Shown: positions 30,691 through 43,250 of the stretch, in pieces
Layout: the number at the start of each line of letters is the position of its first letter
Numbering within the stretch: the stretch's first letter is position 1
Assembly (NCBI GenBank): GCA_947396885.1
Contig: OX377204.1
Coordinates: 27,659,706 to 27,723,705 of the forward strand
Reading direction: 5' to 3'
Length of the DNA stretch: 64,000 nucleotides
Origin: Heligmosomoides polygyrus polygyrus
Lineage: Eukaryota > Nematoda > Chromadorea > Rhabditida > Heligmosomidae
Position numbers and translations under genes: made by a program
Notes under the pieces: generated by a model
What the model saw: the letters and a program-made list of their open reading frames with translations, nothing else
Told to the model about the DNA's origin: nothing
Database searches by the model: none

Positions 30691-31288
30691 TTTTGACCCA
30701 CCGTTTCCCCTAATTCGTGCCACCTCAACCGCAAAAGAAAATAAACACATGGTTACATAGTTCTGCTTGTCTTTTATTTATTCTGCACTTCTAACACTTG
30801 GACTGGATTGTTTGGACTGGATTGTACAACTCACGATAGCTTAGTAAGTTGCGCTTCCCTTAACGTGATCCATCGCAGCCCTAGGCCTTAGGCCTATGGT
30901 ATACTCACGCGTCGCTCCAGCGACGGGCGCGGGGCAACTGTCAACGGCGCGCCTAACGATCCGTTGGAATGTAAAACTGTAGAAAGAAGAGGGAGCAAGA
31001 AATGTCGTCATCACAACGGTGTACCGAGGGCGAGCACAAAAACAAAGACAAAAACCAACTAGGCATCGAATCAGTTGCTGAATCGAACTGCTCATTCACC
31101 GTCGCTTTGGACTCCATTATCCTACCTATGAAACATACTCTAGGTCTCATATGTAGGATCATCAAATAAAAGGTGAAAATGTTTCGGAACGGTCCTATTT
31201 CTATCTCCTATATGTATCTTAAAAAAAGACAAGTTTCGCTTTATTCTTTGGTGCCTAACTTCTTTGGTACCACTTTTTGACTAAATAA
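30691..31288. other. No recognised gene
   Basis: Contains a direct repeat of TTGGACTGGATTGT near 30797-30826 and a short palindromic CCTAGGCCTTAGGCC at about 30881-30895. Frames at 30841-31165 (-) are not recognised. Confidence 0.45.
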
Positions 31289-31417
31289 ATGTTCCAGGTT
31301 TTACTGGTTTTATTGCATGTTATCTCCTACCCCGTCGAGGCTGAATGCACAACGCATCCCAAGGAGGAGTTGATTAACGCCAACATTTATCCTTCCATTA
31401 AGGCTTTCCGTGTTTGA
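31289..31417 (+). CDS. Small secreted-type peptide or first exon
   Basis: The 42-residue frame starts MFQVLLVLLHVISYPVEAEC, a textbook signal peptide with a hydrophobic core and a likely cleavage after VEA, followed by a mature part with one Cys, ECTTHPKEELINANIYPSIK and AFRV. The start is preceded by AAATAA, which suits nematode initiation. It could be a complete mini-gene or the first exon of a longer secreted protein, for example splicing at the weak GTGTTT near 31410. No downstream exon is recognised and no family is assigned. Confidence 0.4.
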   Translation: MFQVLLVLLHVISYPVEAECTTHPKEELINANIYPSIKAFRV

Positions 31418-32650
31418 TGCTTCTTCCCAACTTTTTTACTCTTTGCGTCGAGATAATCCTGTGTCAAATGACAAGCGATGCAGGTTTCCACGACGCGAAA
31501 CAACACACGCGAGGAGGCGCTAGATTCTCTCAGCATCGTCCCCACCAAATCTTACGGATGCTTTCTCAGGCTTCTTTATCAACCAAAGTCTAAAGCTTCT
31601 CTCTCATTCTTTTCAACCACAATATTCTCGCGCTTGTTAAGAGCAGAGTAAACTAAAATAATGCAGAAGAGCCGCTAACTACTACTACCTCCGCTCCGCT
31701 GTTTCTATACAGCTGTTAGAAAAGTTTTCAATTCAGAAGTTTTACAAATGAAGCGAGATTTCATCAAGGATAGTCTGCTAGACCAACTATTGCATGTAGC
31801 GTGAAGCACTTTATCCAGCATCTCTTGCATTTCAGGGTAGGAGGTTCCTGCTTTGTTTTGAAACTTAAGGCAACTGTTAGAGTGTTACGCTGACTGTGTT
31901 TAAGTAAACGTACTAGTTAGTCTGTCAATGTACCTTTAGGTCTTGTCCTCAATTTTAACATCCCGAAAAATATTATGCGATGAGGATTTACGATTGATGT
32001 AACGCAAAGGTAGGGTCGGTTTCTTAACTTTTGAGCCATGGGTGTACCTACCTTTAGCAACTTGGTGACTTGGTGAGCAACTACTTTACTTCCTTTCCAT
32101 AGTAAGCGAATCAAGGATCGCTTCACGGAGTTTGAAACGAGCAATTCTTATCAGAGTTCCTGACTTTCTTAAGGTGGATCACACCGCACTGATACGGTCA
32201 GAGTGCTGTGTAATGGAGATGAATTTTTTTACGGTGTATAGCAGGCTGATGCCCGCCTCGCATTTACAAGATGTGCTAAGATATGTTAAGAGAACACTAA
32301 TGGTAGGATCGCTATTATATGATCGCTACATATGTAGACGCCGGAATTGCTTCCCTTTGTTAAAAGTTACCAAGGCAAATATATAATATATCATTACCAG
32401 CAGTTATGCCAATATACCAGCTGGCTGCTGGCAATGTATTAGGTCGTTGCATATAAAACGGTCGATTTTGCTATCTCAATTTCTGGTTCATTTTTCGTGA
32501 CTACAAACGTTCACTTCTTAGGCACTGTACATATATAGTTTGTGAAAGCCCAAAACCTCCGTTTTATTACCATTTATAGGCTTTTAACATGACTGCCTTT
32601 TGCCGAGCTTTTGACGTCTTTTTTACATTATAAATCAACACGAGATTAGG
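31418..32650. other. No recognised gene
   Basis: AT-rich. Acceptor-like TTTCAG at about 31830-31835 and short frames (75 and 84 codons, 31917-32144 minus and 32132-32386 plus) are present, but none is recognised. Confidence 0.45.
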
Positions 32651-33332
32651 ATGCTCTACTTATATGAATGCAAAAGTGGACACAGCGCCGCGGTCGCAGA
32701 TCGTAACATCAACGCTGCATTTAGGGAGGATTTCGAGGACATCGCTAAGGAACGCATAATGCGCCACTGGTTCAATAGGTTTCGATTTGGAGATGAAGCC
32801 GGGGAAGCCTTTTTGGGCAAGATCGTGACATGCGGCGAAAAGTGGATCCCTTATGAAAATCGTCGCCGCTCTGCACAATGGCTGGGCAAGAAGGAGAGTC
32901 CCACGGAGCTGTCGACCCCATGTCTCCATCCAAAGAGGACCATGGCGGCCGCATAGTGGACAATGGCTAGTATAGTCCATTACAAGTTCTTGAAGACTGG
33001 AGAGCCTACCGCAGCGAAGAAGTGCTGTGCCGATGTTGAAGTGATGCACCAGAAGTTGATTGAGAAACAGCCGGCCTTGATCAATCGAAGAGGCCCAATC
33101 CTACTGCATGTCAAGCGCATCCGCACTTTTAAAAATTATCGTCTAGAAATTGGATGAATTGGGAAACGAAACTGTGCCACATCCAGTATATTCATCAGAT
33201 CCATCGCCTAGCTACTATCATTTTTTCAAGCATTTAGATCGTCATGTGAAGGATAAAAATTCAGCAACCAGTACGATGTCGAAAATGATTTATTACGTTT
33301 TATTAAATCTCGTGGTGAAAAAAGCGTATTAA
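32651..33332 (+). pseudogene. Internally deleted mariner pseudogene lacking all catalytic Asp
   Basis: It opens MLYLYECKSGHSAAVADRNI, NAAFRED and RHWFNRFRFGDEAGEA, the first helix-turn-helix, then jumps straight to FLGKIVTCGEKWIPYENRRR and SAQWL; the linker and second helix-turn-helix are deleted. Later blocks are MHQKLIEKQPALINRRGPIL, LHVKRIRTF and, after a frame break, ETVPHPVYSSDPSPSYYHFF and KHLDRHV. The three catalytic Asp positions are Gly (CGEKW), Val (LHVKR for HDNAR) and Tyr (SPSYYHF). It lies at the right end of the first duplicated unit, next to the joint at 33363. Confidence 0.8.
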
Positions 33333-33362
33333 TTATAACGGTGCTTATTTCGATTACGGAAC

Positions 33363-33364
33363 GA
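33363..33364. other. Junction between the two duplicated units
   Basis: Left of the joint is the tail of the dead mariner region (GATTACGGAACG). Right of it is AACGAAGTTACGG, the interior of dispersed repeat A. Intact repeat A (1909-2200) and its homologue B show different sequence before this point, so the joint interrupts the repeat. TTACGGA occurs on both sides within about 25 bases, a possible microhomology. Confidence 0.75.
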
Positions 33365-33543
33365 ACGAAGTTACGGACCATTTTCATAGCAGGTTCCCTT
33401 GCCCTCTATATCCACGCAGAGCGGGCCAATCATAAGACAGCGAGCTCAAGTAGGGTCGAAATTGCGCTGTCGGCCGAGCAGTGGTGGCGCAGAGGGCAGA
33501 GGAGCGGCGTAGTGAGCTGGTGTATGGTTTGACTCCCCTGTGG
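33364..33543 (+). repeat. Truncated dispersed repeat A at the joint
   Basis: Only the right part of repeat A is present (equal to 2021-2200), with the A-box-like and B-box-like motifs kept. Its left third is missing because of the joint. Confidence 0.65.
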
Positions 33544-34552
33544 TGAAGGACTTTCGCACTTCATAAAAAAGATCTTCCACGATCAACCAAGCTCTCTATG
33601 TCAGATGACAAAGTTTAGGCGAAATCGTTTACCACGATCACACCACCCATACTTACAAGTGGGTAATCAGCGCATTAAATAACCCCTTGGGCGATTTTTT
33701 TCACACTCCGTTAAGGTCGGTAAGGACAATACTGCCGACTTATCCTCCAAACTATGTTCTCATCAGCAGTTGTGTTGGCGTACCTTTTGGAGGAGTTCGG
33801 CCCTTCCGATACATCACGCGTTCCTACAAGGCACGAGAACAAGAACAACAGGAACAACATCACAAATACAACCATTAGACGTACATTTCTTCTTGCCATT
33901 CAAAAGCATGTGCAAACCTTTCCCCTCTTATGTATTGACACACTGTATAAAGTTCTCACTTCACTCCCGCGAAGTCAATTCTTCGAATTGTATTGCTGCT
34001 TTACACTCAATTTTCTGCCCCAAGATTCAGAACTTCTCTCACGTATTCAGGGTATGCTGCAGGGTGCCTGCACAGTCACCCTGGGACGTTTGATACACCA
34101 ATTCAATATTGTTTCCCTAATGACGTAGAGCACTGCTCTTACAGCGGCTGCACTGATGTATTTTTTATCCGCTGCTGTCATTGCCAACAGCTGTTATGTT
34201 TTGAAAATCTCGTAGCGTTAATTCACAGTTGCTAGTGTAGCGCATTGTTTGTTTTCTCGCCATGTTTTTAACAACTACTCATGGTAAATTGTATCTTCGT
34301 GCCAGTATGAAGTTGTCAGTATGAAGACGAGTCCTTTCTGGTGACCTTTGCGATTTGCTTTGGTTAATCGTGGCAGATCTTTTTTAGGAAGTGCAAAAAT
34401 CCTTCACCATATGGGATTCGAACCACAGACAAACCCCGTAGAATAGGATCGTTTGTATCAAGACCTACAGCTTAACTGGTTCCATGCTGATATCAGCGGC
34501 CGGCTCATCCCGATATACGGGCGAGTGCTGATTGGTCCCACGAGGTGTGGAT

Positions 34553-35982
34553 CAAGGATGTGCGTTAATTTTTTCGGTAAATTTTTAACGAAAAATTTTT
34601 AAAACGGTAAATTCGGTAAATTCGTCAAATAGAATGTCTCTTAGCTGTATCCAGTTCGGTTGTAGTTTAGCATGTAAAAAGCCAGAGCTTTTTTCCTTAT
34701 TGATTTTTTTTTCGACTCCATCTGCATGATAATTATATAACTATGCCTTCATCTTCGCAGCAAATAACAAAAGTCTATCTATCATCAGCAAAATTGCTAA
34801 GAGAGAGAAATCACAAAAATTTTGAAACCAAACAATAACAAGACTTCTAAAATAGGAAAGTTCTTACTATGCCTAGTTCATTTAATTAGTAGATAGTCAT
34901 CCAGCTACAGGAAGACCCCAGGTGCATCGTATCGCTGGTTAACGTTTTTGAGCTTTTCTTTTTCTTCTTGACGAAATTTTTTTTTACGAAACCTGAGCTC
35001 ACTCAGCAGACTTTTGCGGTCCAACTGATGAACGCTATTAAAGTAAATTCGCATATTAGGCGAAGAAATCCACACATATGAAGCAAATTTCTTGCTCGAG
35101 CCGGGTCTGCACTTTTAAAGATATACCTCTTTCGTAAACTTTATGCGATAGACATCTTGTAAAGTGCCAGTTTTTATAATAATCTACATATACAGTACCG
35201 CGCATAGGCTTTGGTCGATTGCCGAAAAGAACGCTTTTGAGCGAGAGCGACAATCTGTAGAGCGAGCGACAGCTTGTAGAGTGAGCGTTTAGGGAGTTTT
35301 AACGGAAATTCTTAGCCGTCCCACTTAGGAATTGCTCTAAGACCGTCCAGCTTGCCATTGGAGTGCGCCGTGAACAATGCATATAGAATCGAACATTTCA
35401 ATCGAGAGGGGGTACAACTTATAGAGTGAGCGTTTGTAGAGTTTTATCAGAAACACCTAGCCCTACTCGCATAGCTTGTGTTTCGTAGCGTTTTCATTGC
35501 GTTCTCTATGCTTTTCAACACCACTTACGAAGCAAATATCACAAAAACTGTAAAATAACTGAATGGTTGGTAATTAGGAACAACTAATGTGTAGCAACCA
35601 AACGCAAGAAACGGACCAGGAAGTCGGAATCACGGAACGACTGTGACGGAGAAAAGCGAGGTCGCACGCAAATAAATTGGTTAAGGAGCAAAGAAAATGC
35701 CAACAAACGGAAAATGCATCGAGACGCGAGAACAATATTGATTACCTATCCTGATTCAAGTAAGTAGAAGGTTTTCTTGGTATACTGCGAAAGCTCATCC
35801 AAAAAAAATCGATCAAAATGGATTTACATGGAGAGGAAGCAAAATTTTAAGAATGGGAACAAAAAGTCGTTAATGCAATTTAACGGATTTTTCGTCGCTA
35901 AATTTCGTTAAAAAGTTTAAACGAAAAATGCCGGTAAATCCGGTAAATCGGTATATCGTTAATCATTAAACGGACACCCCTG
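34553..35982 (+). mobile_element. Non-autonomous hAT transposon (copy 2)
   Basis: Same ends and same GTGTGGAT target duplication (34545-34552 and 35983-35990) as the element at 3210-4639. Identical insertion sites show that it was duplicated with the segment rather than inserted twice. Confidence 0.85.
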
Positions 35983-36008
35983 GTGTGGATGTTGCGTTCG
36001 ATCAAACA

Positions 36009-36082
36009 GCGCCGGTGGTGTAATGGCATAGAGCATCCCCGCCAGGTCAGAAGAAGGTGCGGGTTTGATTCCCGCCTGGCGC
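36009..36082 (+). repeat. tRNA-like sequence (copy 2)
   Basis: Duplicate of 4666-4739, with the same good acceptor and T stems and no anticodon stem. Confidence 0.55.
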
Positions 36083-36112
36083 TAGAAGATTTGATCGCAA
36101 CAAAACATCGCT

Positions 36113-36396
36113 GTAACAGACCACCCTGTCTCGCCACGCCGCTCCCCTACCCCCTGCGCCACCACTGTTCGGCAGGCAGCGGAGTTTCAACCCTACTTGA
36201 GCTCGCTGTCTTATGTTTGGCCCGCTCTGCGTGGGTCTAGAGGGCAAGGAAACCTGCTATGAAAATGGTCCATAACTCCGTTCACAGATGCGCACTGCTG
36301 AAACGGAACAAATATTTGCAATCAGCGTTCGAAGCCGCATCCAGCGATGTACGTCTCGTCTCAAAGTCCCATGGTCATCTAGTATCCTTCCGTTGT
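36113..36396 (-). repeat. Dispersed repeat B (copy 2)
   Basis: Duplicate of 4770-5053, inverted relative to repeat A. Confidence 0.6.
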
Positions 36397-37783
36397 AAAC
36401 TCAACCCCAGCCTCTTGGCGTGGACCAATTCCTTCCCTGGCTCCTCTTCATGCTCCCCTTCGCTAAGGACAAGCCTCTGAGCATTGACTCCGGTGGAACT
36501 GTAAGGCAAGCCTAGAAAGTATCACAAGTTGGACCAGTAAAGTTGACCCAGTGGCTGACCTCGTCCATCGCAACCGAACTTAGCTTTCATGACACACCTC
36601 AATCTTGACCTTTCAGTGAACTACTTGGTCATATGGAATGAGTAAACGAGAAAGTGAGTTTTTATAAATCACCAAGGATCTTTACTATGATCTAATGAGG
36701 ACCACTCTAGTCTGGCTCTTTGACAACGGCGGCAAATCTGAGAAGAACAAAGACAAACCGTGAATATGCCTACTTTACGGTCTTCCTCTGCAGTTTTTCT
36801 AGCCGGAATTGTTTACGTTTGCTTTGCTTTACTAGCAGGACCTCTCTCTTACTGGGGATAGTCCCTATCGTAGTGGGATGGAGACCGACAGGGCAGAAGG
36901 AAAAAGATAGAAATCGCCGTGGCAGTCCGCCTGGTTTCCCCGAAAAAATCGTGACAGAAATTAAAAAAAAGAATTGGGTGATAAAGTGCAACCACACAAA
37001 CCTTATGTTCTTTAGTCTAAAACAGTAACGAATGCCTAAAACTTCATTTCTTAGAGGAGAGACTTGAACGACAGCATAAAAGAAAACCTGGAACGAATAT
37101 GAACAGCTCTGTGCATCGACACAGTAAGCAGCCGACGCACTCGAGAGGGCATGTCGTCATATCCAGTGAGCTGAAGCGAAAGCGTCAAAGGGTTCACAGT
37201 TTGAAATGTGAATATCAGGTGGACCCTCACCCTCCGAACTCGACTTGGACCGTGAAGGAAGCTTTCGAATTTGCCGTCGTTTCCAAACAGACAGAATAAA
37301 GTGCCTTATTCCATCATTAAGATAGATCCTGCATACTTTCATAAAAGTACCATTTAGCCAAAATTTTCAGTTCCGAAGAAACTAGTTGCATTGAACAAAA
37401 AACAAGAAGATGCTTTCAGAGAAAGAGTCAAGAAAAAGCGTGATGCAAGGTACGACCTGTTCCAAATACCCATAATAATGTAGCGATGTTCAGCACTTGA
37501 GTGGCTGGCAACCTCTCTCACAGAGAGGCGGGGGTAAATTCCGAACTACAAAGACATTAGATTACCTTGTTCAACGGCGGCGCACAGATGCTGAGATAGA
37601 CGTTCCAGAATTTGCAGCCCTGAGAATGTTCTGAAAGCTGACTGCTGCGTTAAATTTTAAAAGCAGATCATGTGTAGCAGAGTGCAAGCATTTGATCGCC
37701 TTCGGTAACTTCTTGACAGAGTGCGACCGAGTCCATATTGCGCCTCTCCGTGAACTCGCGGTATTTTGAGCTACTCTCTCTGA

Positions 37784-38968
37784 AACCCTTTTGAATTGCA
37801 AACGGTCGCAGAGTTGCTCAAAATACCGCGAATCACAGTCCACCGAGTCGTTAAGCAGCACATGGAGAAAGGGTACGTCAATGACCTCCAAAGGTCAGGA
37901 AGACTGTGCACTGTCAACACATTCGCAGCAACGTTAGGAAGAGGATCAAGTGGAGCAACTCTCTCAGCCTTAACCGCCTTATTCGAATCTGACCTACAAG
38001 CTGCAAGAAGATTATCCAACGAATCATTAAGAAGAACCTCGAGCTTTGCAGTTATCGCGTTCAGAAAGGAACGACACTCTCGAACATAGCATAGCAGAGC
38101 CGGCTTGTTGTGTATACCCAACTAGATCTATGTCCAGATATATCAATGTACTACTGTAATATAATATAGTGTATTATAATATAGGACATCTCGATTTGAA
38201 TGATAAGACTTAAGATACTTAGGAAGGCAATATAAGATAAGCACCATTGAATATCATGCCACCCCATTGGTAATACACCAAGCATAGCAGAGCAGGCTAC
38301 TGATTGCAAAGGAATGGATGAGCTTCGATGAGGCCGCATTGAGGACGTAATCTGAACAGATGCAGAGATTTGCACTGTGAAGGCCGCTTAAACCCCCAAA
38401 TCACCGCGAGCTACTCCTTCCGACTGAAGCAATATCTCAGAAGAGACGAACCATACGAAGACGTTGTTCCCGAAAAGTTTTATGGCTTGGGCTGGACTTA
38501 CGGCAGAAGCCAAAACATTCCTTTTTTCATCGAATAATCAGTCATGATCAACACCGAGATCTACCAGAATGAAGTTCTCAAGAACGTTCTGCTGCCTAGG
38601 ATAGAGCTAAATTTCAATAACCGACAAATAATTTCTCAACAGGACTGGATACCGCACCATGCTTCGAAAACGACAGTTGTCTTCTGGGATGCCTATTTTC
38701 CGCGATACTGGGAAAAGGTCCTTTGGCCATCGAATTCGCAACACTTGAACCTTTTAGATTTTTCTCTGTGGGGTGGGGGCTTGGAGTCCTAGCTTCCTAC
38801 AAAGTCTCGCCAATATGATCACGATCAAAGTCTAGACTCTCACAAAGCCTGCCTTCAAAAATCCTTTGATGAAATAGACGTGAACTATTTGAAACCTACA
38901 CTTCGGTCGATCGTGGCCTTCGTGCTTGCATTTTCGCTAATGGAGGACATTTCGAAAACCTATTTTAC
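37784..38968 (+). pseudogene. maT-type (D37D) transposase pseudogene (copy 2)
   Basis: Duplicate of 6441-7625, with the same frameshift between the two helix-turn-helix parts and the same in-frame stops in the catalytic core. Confidence 0.75.
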
Positions 38969-39022
38969 TTTTGTTAGCTTGTCGCCTTCGATGAGAAAAT
39001 GATGTTGAAAGGAACGCCTGAC

Positions 39023-39256
39023 CAGGTTGTAAAAAGCTGTCATGGATTACAGCTTCACAACCCCAACACAATTAAGCATAACACTTTTTAAGGGTGAAAG
39101 TCGGGTTTAGGAAAGGATGTTAGGGGAGCATCCTCATCTACCCATACAAATCATCGGTTCCTGTTATCGCAAAGGACCCATTTTTCATCTACAGTTATAA
39201 TACGGTCAGCTTATGGGCACCCATCTTCCTCACCTTGCCGATTCTCACCAAGTGTC
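39023..39256 (-). pseudogene. Older mariner, C-terminal part (copy 2)
   Basis: Duplicate of 7680-7913; carries VDEKWVLCDN on the minus strand. Confidence 0.7.
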
Positions 39257-39474
39257 TATCAAAGTGTCCGGAAAGTTTTGAGAAAATTCAGAACATTTAT
39301 TGTATTGAAACTGCAACCTAACAAAAGATTAGTCAATCAACAATGTATGGTCCCTTGGTGACCACATCTTTTCTTCATCGTTCGAGCATGGAGGCAAATG
39401 GCTCTACAAAGGGAAGCAGGGCGTGACGCTGCCCATTCGTCGACTGCGCGCGCGATTTCGTTGTTATTGTGAAA

Positions 39475-40303
39475 CTACCGCCCACGGCAGAACTGTTCGA
39501 GACTGCGGAAAGCGTGGAAATCACAGGGAGAGAGACCTGGGGAGTAAGTTGGATGGGGTAGCGAAACGATGTTCAGCTTCTCTAGCTGACTCTTGGTAGT
39601 CTTTGCGAACTGAGACCTCGCATTATCTATCAGAAGATGAATCTTGCCCTTGCACATGTGGTCAGCGGGTAACATGGACTCCATCTCTACCAGTTTTGAG
39701 GAGATAATGTAGACATCAATCGGCTGCCCAGCCGTCAGAACCTCGTAGTAGACGATACCCTTGCTACAGTAGTACAAAGAGAACAGGCGCTCCTTGCTGT
39801 TGATATCTCTGTTCGGGATGGGTTGTGGGTCCTTGCCGTGAGGAAGCCACTGCAGCTTCCTGTTCGGGTCGCTGCAGGTTCTCCACTTCTCCTCCATGCC
39901 CGCTACCGTCTCAGTCCATGCCGTCGTTCAGTAGAGGAGAGTAGCGAAGAGCAGACCTTTACAAGTGTGTTTTCGGGGCGGCTGTCAGATCGTGGGGTAC
40001 TGTATGAGGACGCTTCGCCACAAGAGAGGATCGAGTGCGTATATCATGAACGGTGGATTTAGAAATGCCCGTCTCCCTCTTTATATTTCTTATAGACCTA
40101 GCCTGCTTAGCTAGAACAGACGCGAGGACGACCGTTACGCTTCTCGATTAAGAACGTTCGCATCGAGCAGCATCGTCGAGGAAGAAATCTCCTTTTGCGA
40201 ATCGATCAAACCATCGGTACACCGTAGCAGTGGAGGGGGACTCGGGACCCATCAGCGGCACAATCTGATGAGGATCATATAACATTTCCGTAGCGTAGAC
40301 CAT
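39475..40303 (-). pseudogene. Mariner (D34D) transposase pseudogene (copy 2)
   Basis: Duplicate of 8132-8960; the first catalytic Asp is again Glu (EEKW). Confidence 0.85.
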
Positions 40304-40476
40304 GCGTGGCTGTATTTTTCGTGACTGCGAGTACCTGTACTCACTCTGTTATTCTGTCGAGCTTTCACTACTCCGCTCTGCCAAAATTGTTCTAATCGTC
40401 GCCTTAGGCGGCAAGGAGGCAAGCCTGCTATTTGCTCTAACTTGCCACAGCAAAAGGTATTGTTTCTCGGTGAGAG

Positions 40477-41113
40477 TTGAGGCTGAGTTTCCTAGCAATG
40501 GCTGGCAGGGAAGGCAATCGATCGATGAGATTCGCCGCTGGTGTTTCCTTCACTGCAGCACCACCTAGGCCATCGCCCACGGACATCGCCGCAGATGCAG
40601 TCGGCCAACTGCAGTTGTTAATGATCAGGGCGAAGGTACCGGACTATGCTAAACAAATGGTCGAAACTCTGATTGCGACGAGGCAGGAGATACAGCTGGT
40701 CAACATGAAGAACATGGAGCTGCTTGAGGAGTTCGATTTCTCAGGGAGTAAATCATTTCTTTGAAGGGCAAGCTAGCAAATGTTGAGGCTTCTAGAAATA
40801 CTTTTACTGTAAACACTTCTGAATTAAGACCTAGCCATGATTTTGGGAAAGTCGATTACGAAAACGAATGGTCCGTTTTACTTTCCCACGCTCCTGAGTC
40901 CTCTTCGTCTAAAGCGTCGGAACGAAAATCTCATGACTTTGCATATGTTGTAGGGTTGCTTGATTTCCTCGCTGTAGAGTGTAATCCTACCTCCGTGTTT
41001 CTCATGAGAAGGTCAGAGCAGAACAAATTCGGTTAATCAAAGTCGTACTTCCTGCCAGCACGTTCCAACGGCTTGCGTAAGGCGTGCTCCACGCCTACGC
41101 TTCTCTCCTGCTA
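40477..41113 (+). pseudogene. Non-LTR ORF1-like remnant (copy 2)
   Basis: Duplicate of 9134-9770. Confidence 0.5.
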
Positions 41114-41211
41114 ACAAAGGCGTTTATTGAAACCCTCCCCTAACGTTGGAGGAGAGAATGTGCAGGAGGGAGCAACGCAAGGCTAGTGGGAAACTGGTTG
41201 ATGGCAGTTCC

Positions 41212-42305
41212 ATGCAAGCAACTCAAACTCGTGCACTAGAAGATAAAAAACGTTCAGACGTTGTGTATTTTGACTTTTCAAAGGCCTTCGACAAAGTCCC
41301 GGTGGAGAACTTGGTTGTCAAGATGGAGGCGGTAGAACTCACCTTACGGTCATAAGCTGGGTTCGATAATTTTTGAGCAGAAGAATTTACCAGGTAAAGA
41401 TTAAAGGTCAGTACTCCAAGGTTTTCCCTACATTTAGTGGTGTTCCCCAAGCTGGGGTATTGTCCTCAATACTATTGTTGCTATATACGTATGAACTCCC
41501 AAACAGAGTTGCTAGTCAAGGAGTCACATGTAAAATGTACGCTGATGAGGTAAAAGTGTACAAAACAATCTACACCACCGAAGTCGCAAAGGTTCTTCAG
41601 ACGGCGATCGATTTTATGAGTTCTTGGGCTAATAAGTGGGAATTCCCTTTGGCACTTGAGAAAACCCACGTTTTAGTGATTGGATGTGAAAATCATGCTC
41701 AAGCGTCGACATATAGTATTAATGGTCAGGCCTTAGAAAACGAGATTTGGGCTTTGTTATAGCGAGTGATTTATGTTTTTCAAAACACTGCAGACTCCTG
41801 GTGAAAAAGCCAGTTTTCACATTTATAACCTCTTAAGGGTTCTGAAATCCAGTCTTCCAGACGGTATACATAAGGGCCTTGAAAACCTATATGCAACCTA
41901 TAGTGTCACCAGGAAGCTTGGATAAGATATTTTCTGTGGATTACAATTAAATTTAAAATTTCTGAACGGGATGCGCTTTTTGGTCTCCCATTACTAAGCA
42001 ACAAAAGAAAAATGGCTGATGCTATCATGATGTACAAAATTCTCGTCAGAAAACTATCAATTAATCAAGGGAATTTCTTTGACGGAACGCATACGAAATC
42101 TGTAAGAGGAAAGCTCACACTTCGGGTCTCCATCGTTAGACCAGATTTCCTAACCTATAGGATTCTTAACGAGTTCAACTTGCTGATTGGCAAGTACGAC
42201 GATTTGGTTACACAATTGATTTATAGGATGATTGTATGTTCGTGTAACACATTGTTTGTTGTTGTTTTTAACGCTGTTTACGCTAGGCTTTGGTCTACGC
42301 CTTAA
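41212..42305 (+). pseudogene. Non-LTR reverse transcriptase remnant, YADE (copy 2)
   Basis: Duplicate of 9869-10962, with the same YADD-to-YADE change and frameshifts. Confidence 0.85.
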
Positions 42306-42546
42306 TAAAAAAAGGGCCTTTGTTAGGTTGGAGCCGGAACGGAAACATCACAGCATAGTGACGCGGTAGTAAGTTCGGCTGGACGTGATATGACTGACGG
42401 ATTTTCGTAATCTAGGATCACAACTCTATGGTCAACAAGTAAGTATACATAGTAACATGATACAACGGGACCTGTGAGAAGAAATGTCATTTTTTGGATG
42501 CATCAAAAATTCTCAAAAATTTTCGGACACCGTGATAGCTACCGTA

Positions 42547-42798
42547 TTATGATGCACGTGAAGGTCCTCTGTTAACGTACGTGTATTCGTCCTCGGTTTT
42601 TGCTTTAACGGCTCTGCTCAAAACTTCGACCTTCGACGACCTGCGCCCGCTACACGGTTTTTCTTCGGGATCAAAATCGCCAGAAGCGGATTTTTCGAAG
42701 CAGTGCCTCTCCGTTCTTTCGCAAGGACAGTCCATCCCAAATGCGCTGCTAAGGTTACGGTATGCCTCTTCCGCAGAATGTCCCAATTTTAATATGTG
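42547..42798 (-). pseudogene. Older mariner, N-terminal part (copy 2)
   Basis: Duplicate of 11204-11455. Confidence 0.75.
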
Positions 42799-43250
42799 AA
42801 GGACGATGGTTCGATAGTCGCGTAGGACCGTGATTTTACGGAGACCTGGGAACGGTCGGCTAGAAAAATTGGAGCGGCATCCACGTAACTTTTTAGAAAG
42901 AGCAGGAAAAAACCTACCGAGCGGTATATGTGGCTTTTTCTGAGATATTATAGAACGACTTAGGGTAAAAAAAACTTATGTATTTATACATACCTCAAAA
43001 CGGAGATTAATTTTGCGGCAGCCTAATACTACTCCCATACTGGGACTACACCAGTGCCGCAACAAGTGCTTCCGATTTTCAGAGAGCTAGCTCGAGAGGA
43101 AGAAAAAAATTATGTCGAATTTCGTAAGATGGAAATTCTATACCAGTTTCGGCCCAAGTCAGCAGCGGCATCAAGGAATCCAGATGACGTGAGCACCACT
43201 ATTTTTGCGTAAAAGAAATTAGTATTCACATGAGATAGCAACCGGAGAAC

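Larger units (their letters stand above)
2021..33363 (+). repeat. First unit of a 31.3-kb direct tandem duplication
   Basis: Sequence from 2021 onwards recurs at +31,343 as far as the window end (2021-32657 equals 33364-64000). The bases just before the two copies differ (a at 2020, g at 33363). The offset never changes, even across the (TA)n tract near 23 kb and the poly-G and poly-C runs. If the copies are directly adjacent, the unit is 2021-33363; its last 706 bases have no partner in the window because copy 2 is cut off. It could be a real segmental duplication or a duplicated contig segment. Confidence 0.93.
39257..42537 (-). mobile_element. Mariner with nested retrotransposon (copy 2)
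   Basis: Duplicate of 7914-11194, with the same inverted ends and TA flanks. Confidence 0.8.

Noticed and set aside
32660..33049. 129-codon minus-strand frame
   Set aside because: Antisense shadow of the mariner pseudogene at 32651-33332.
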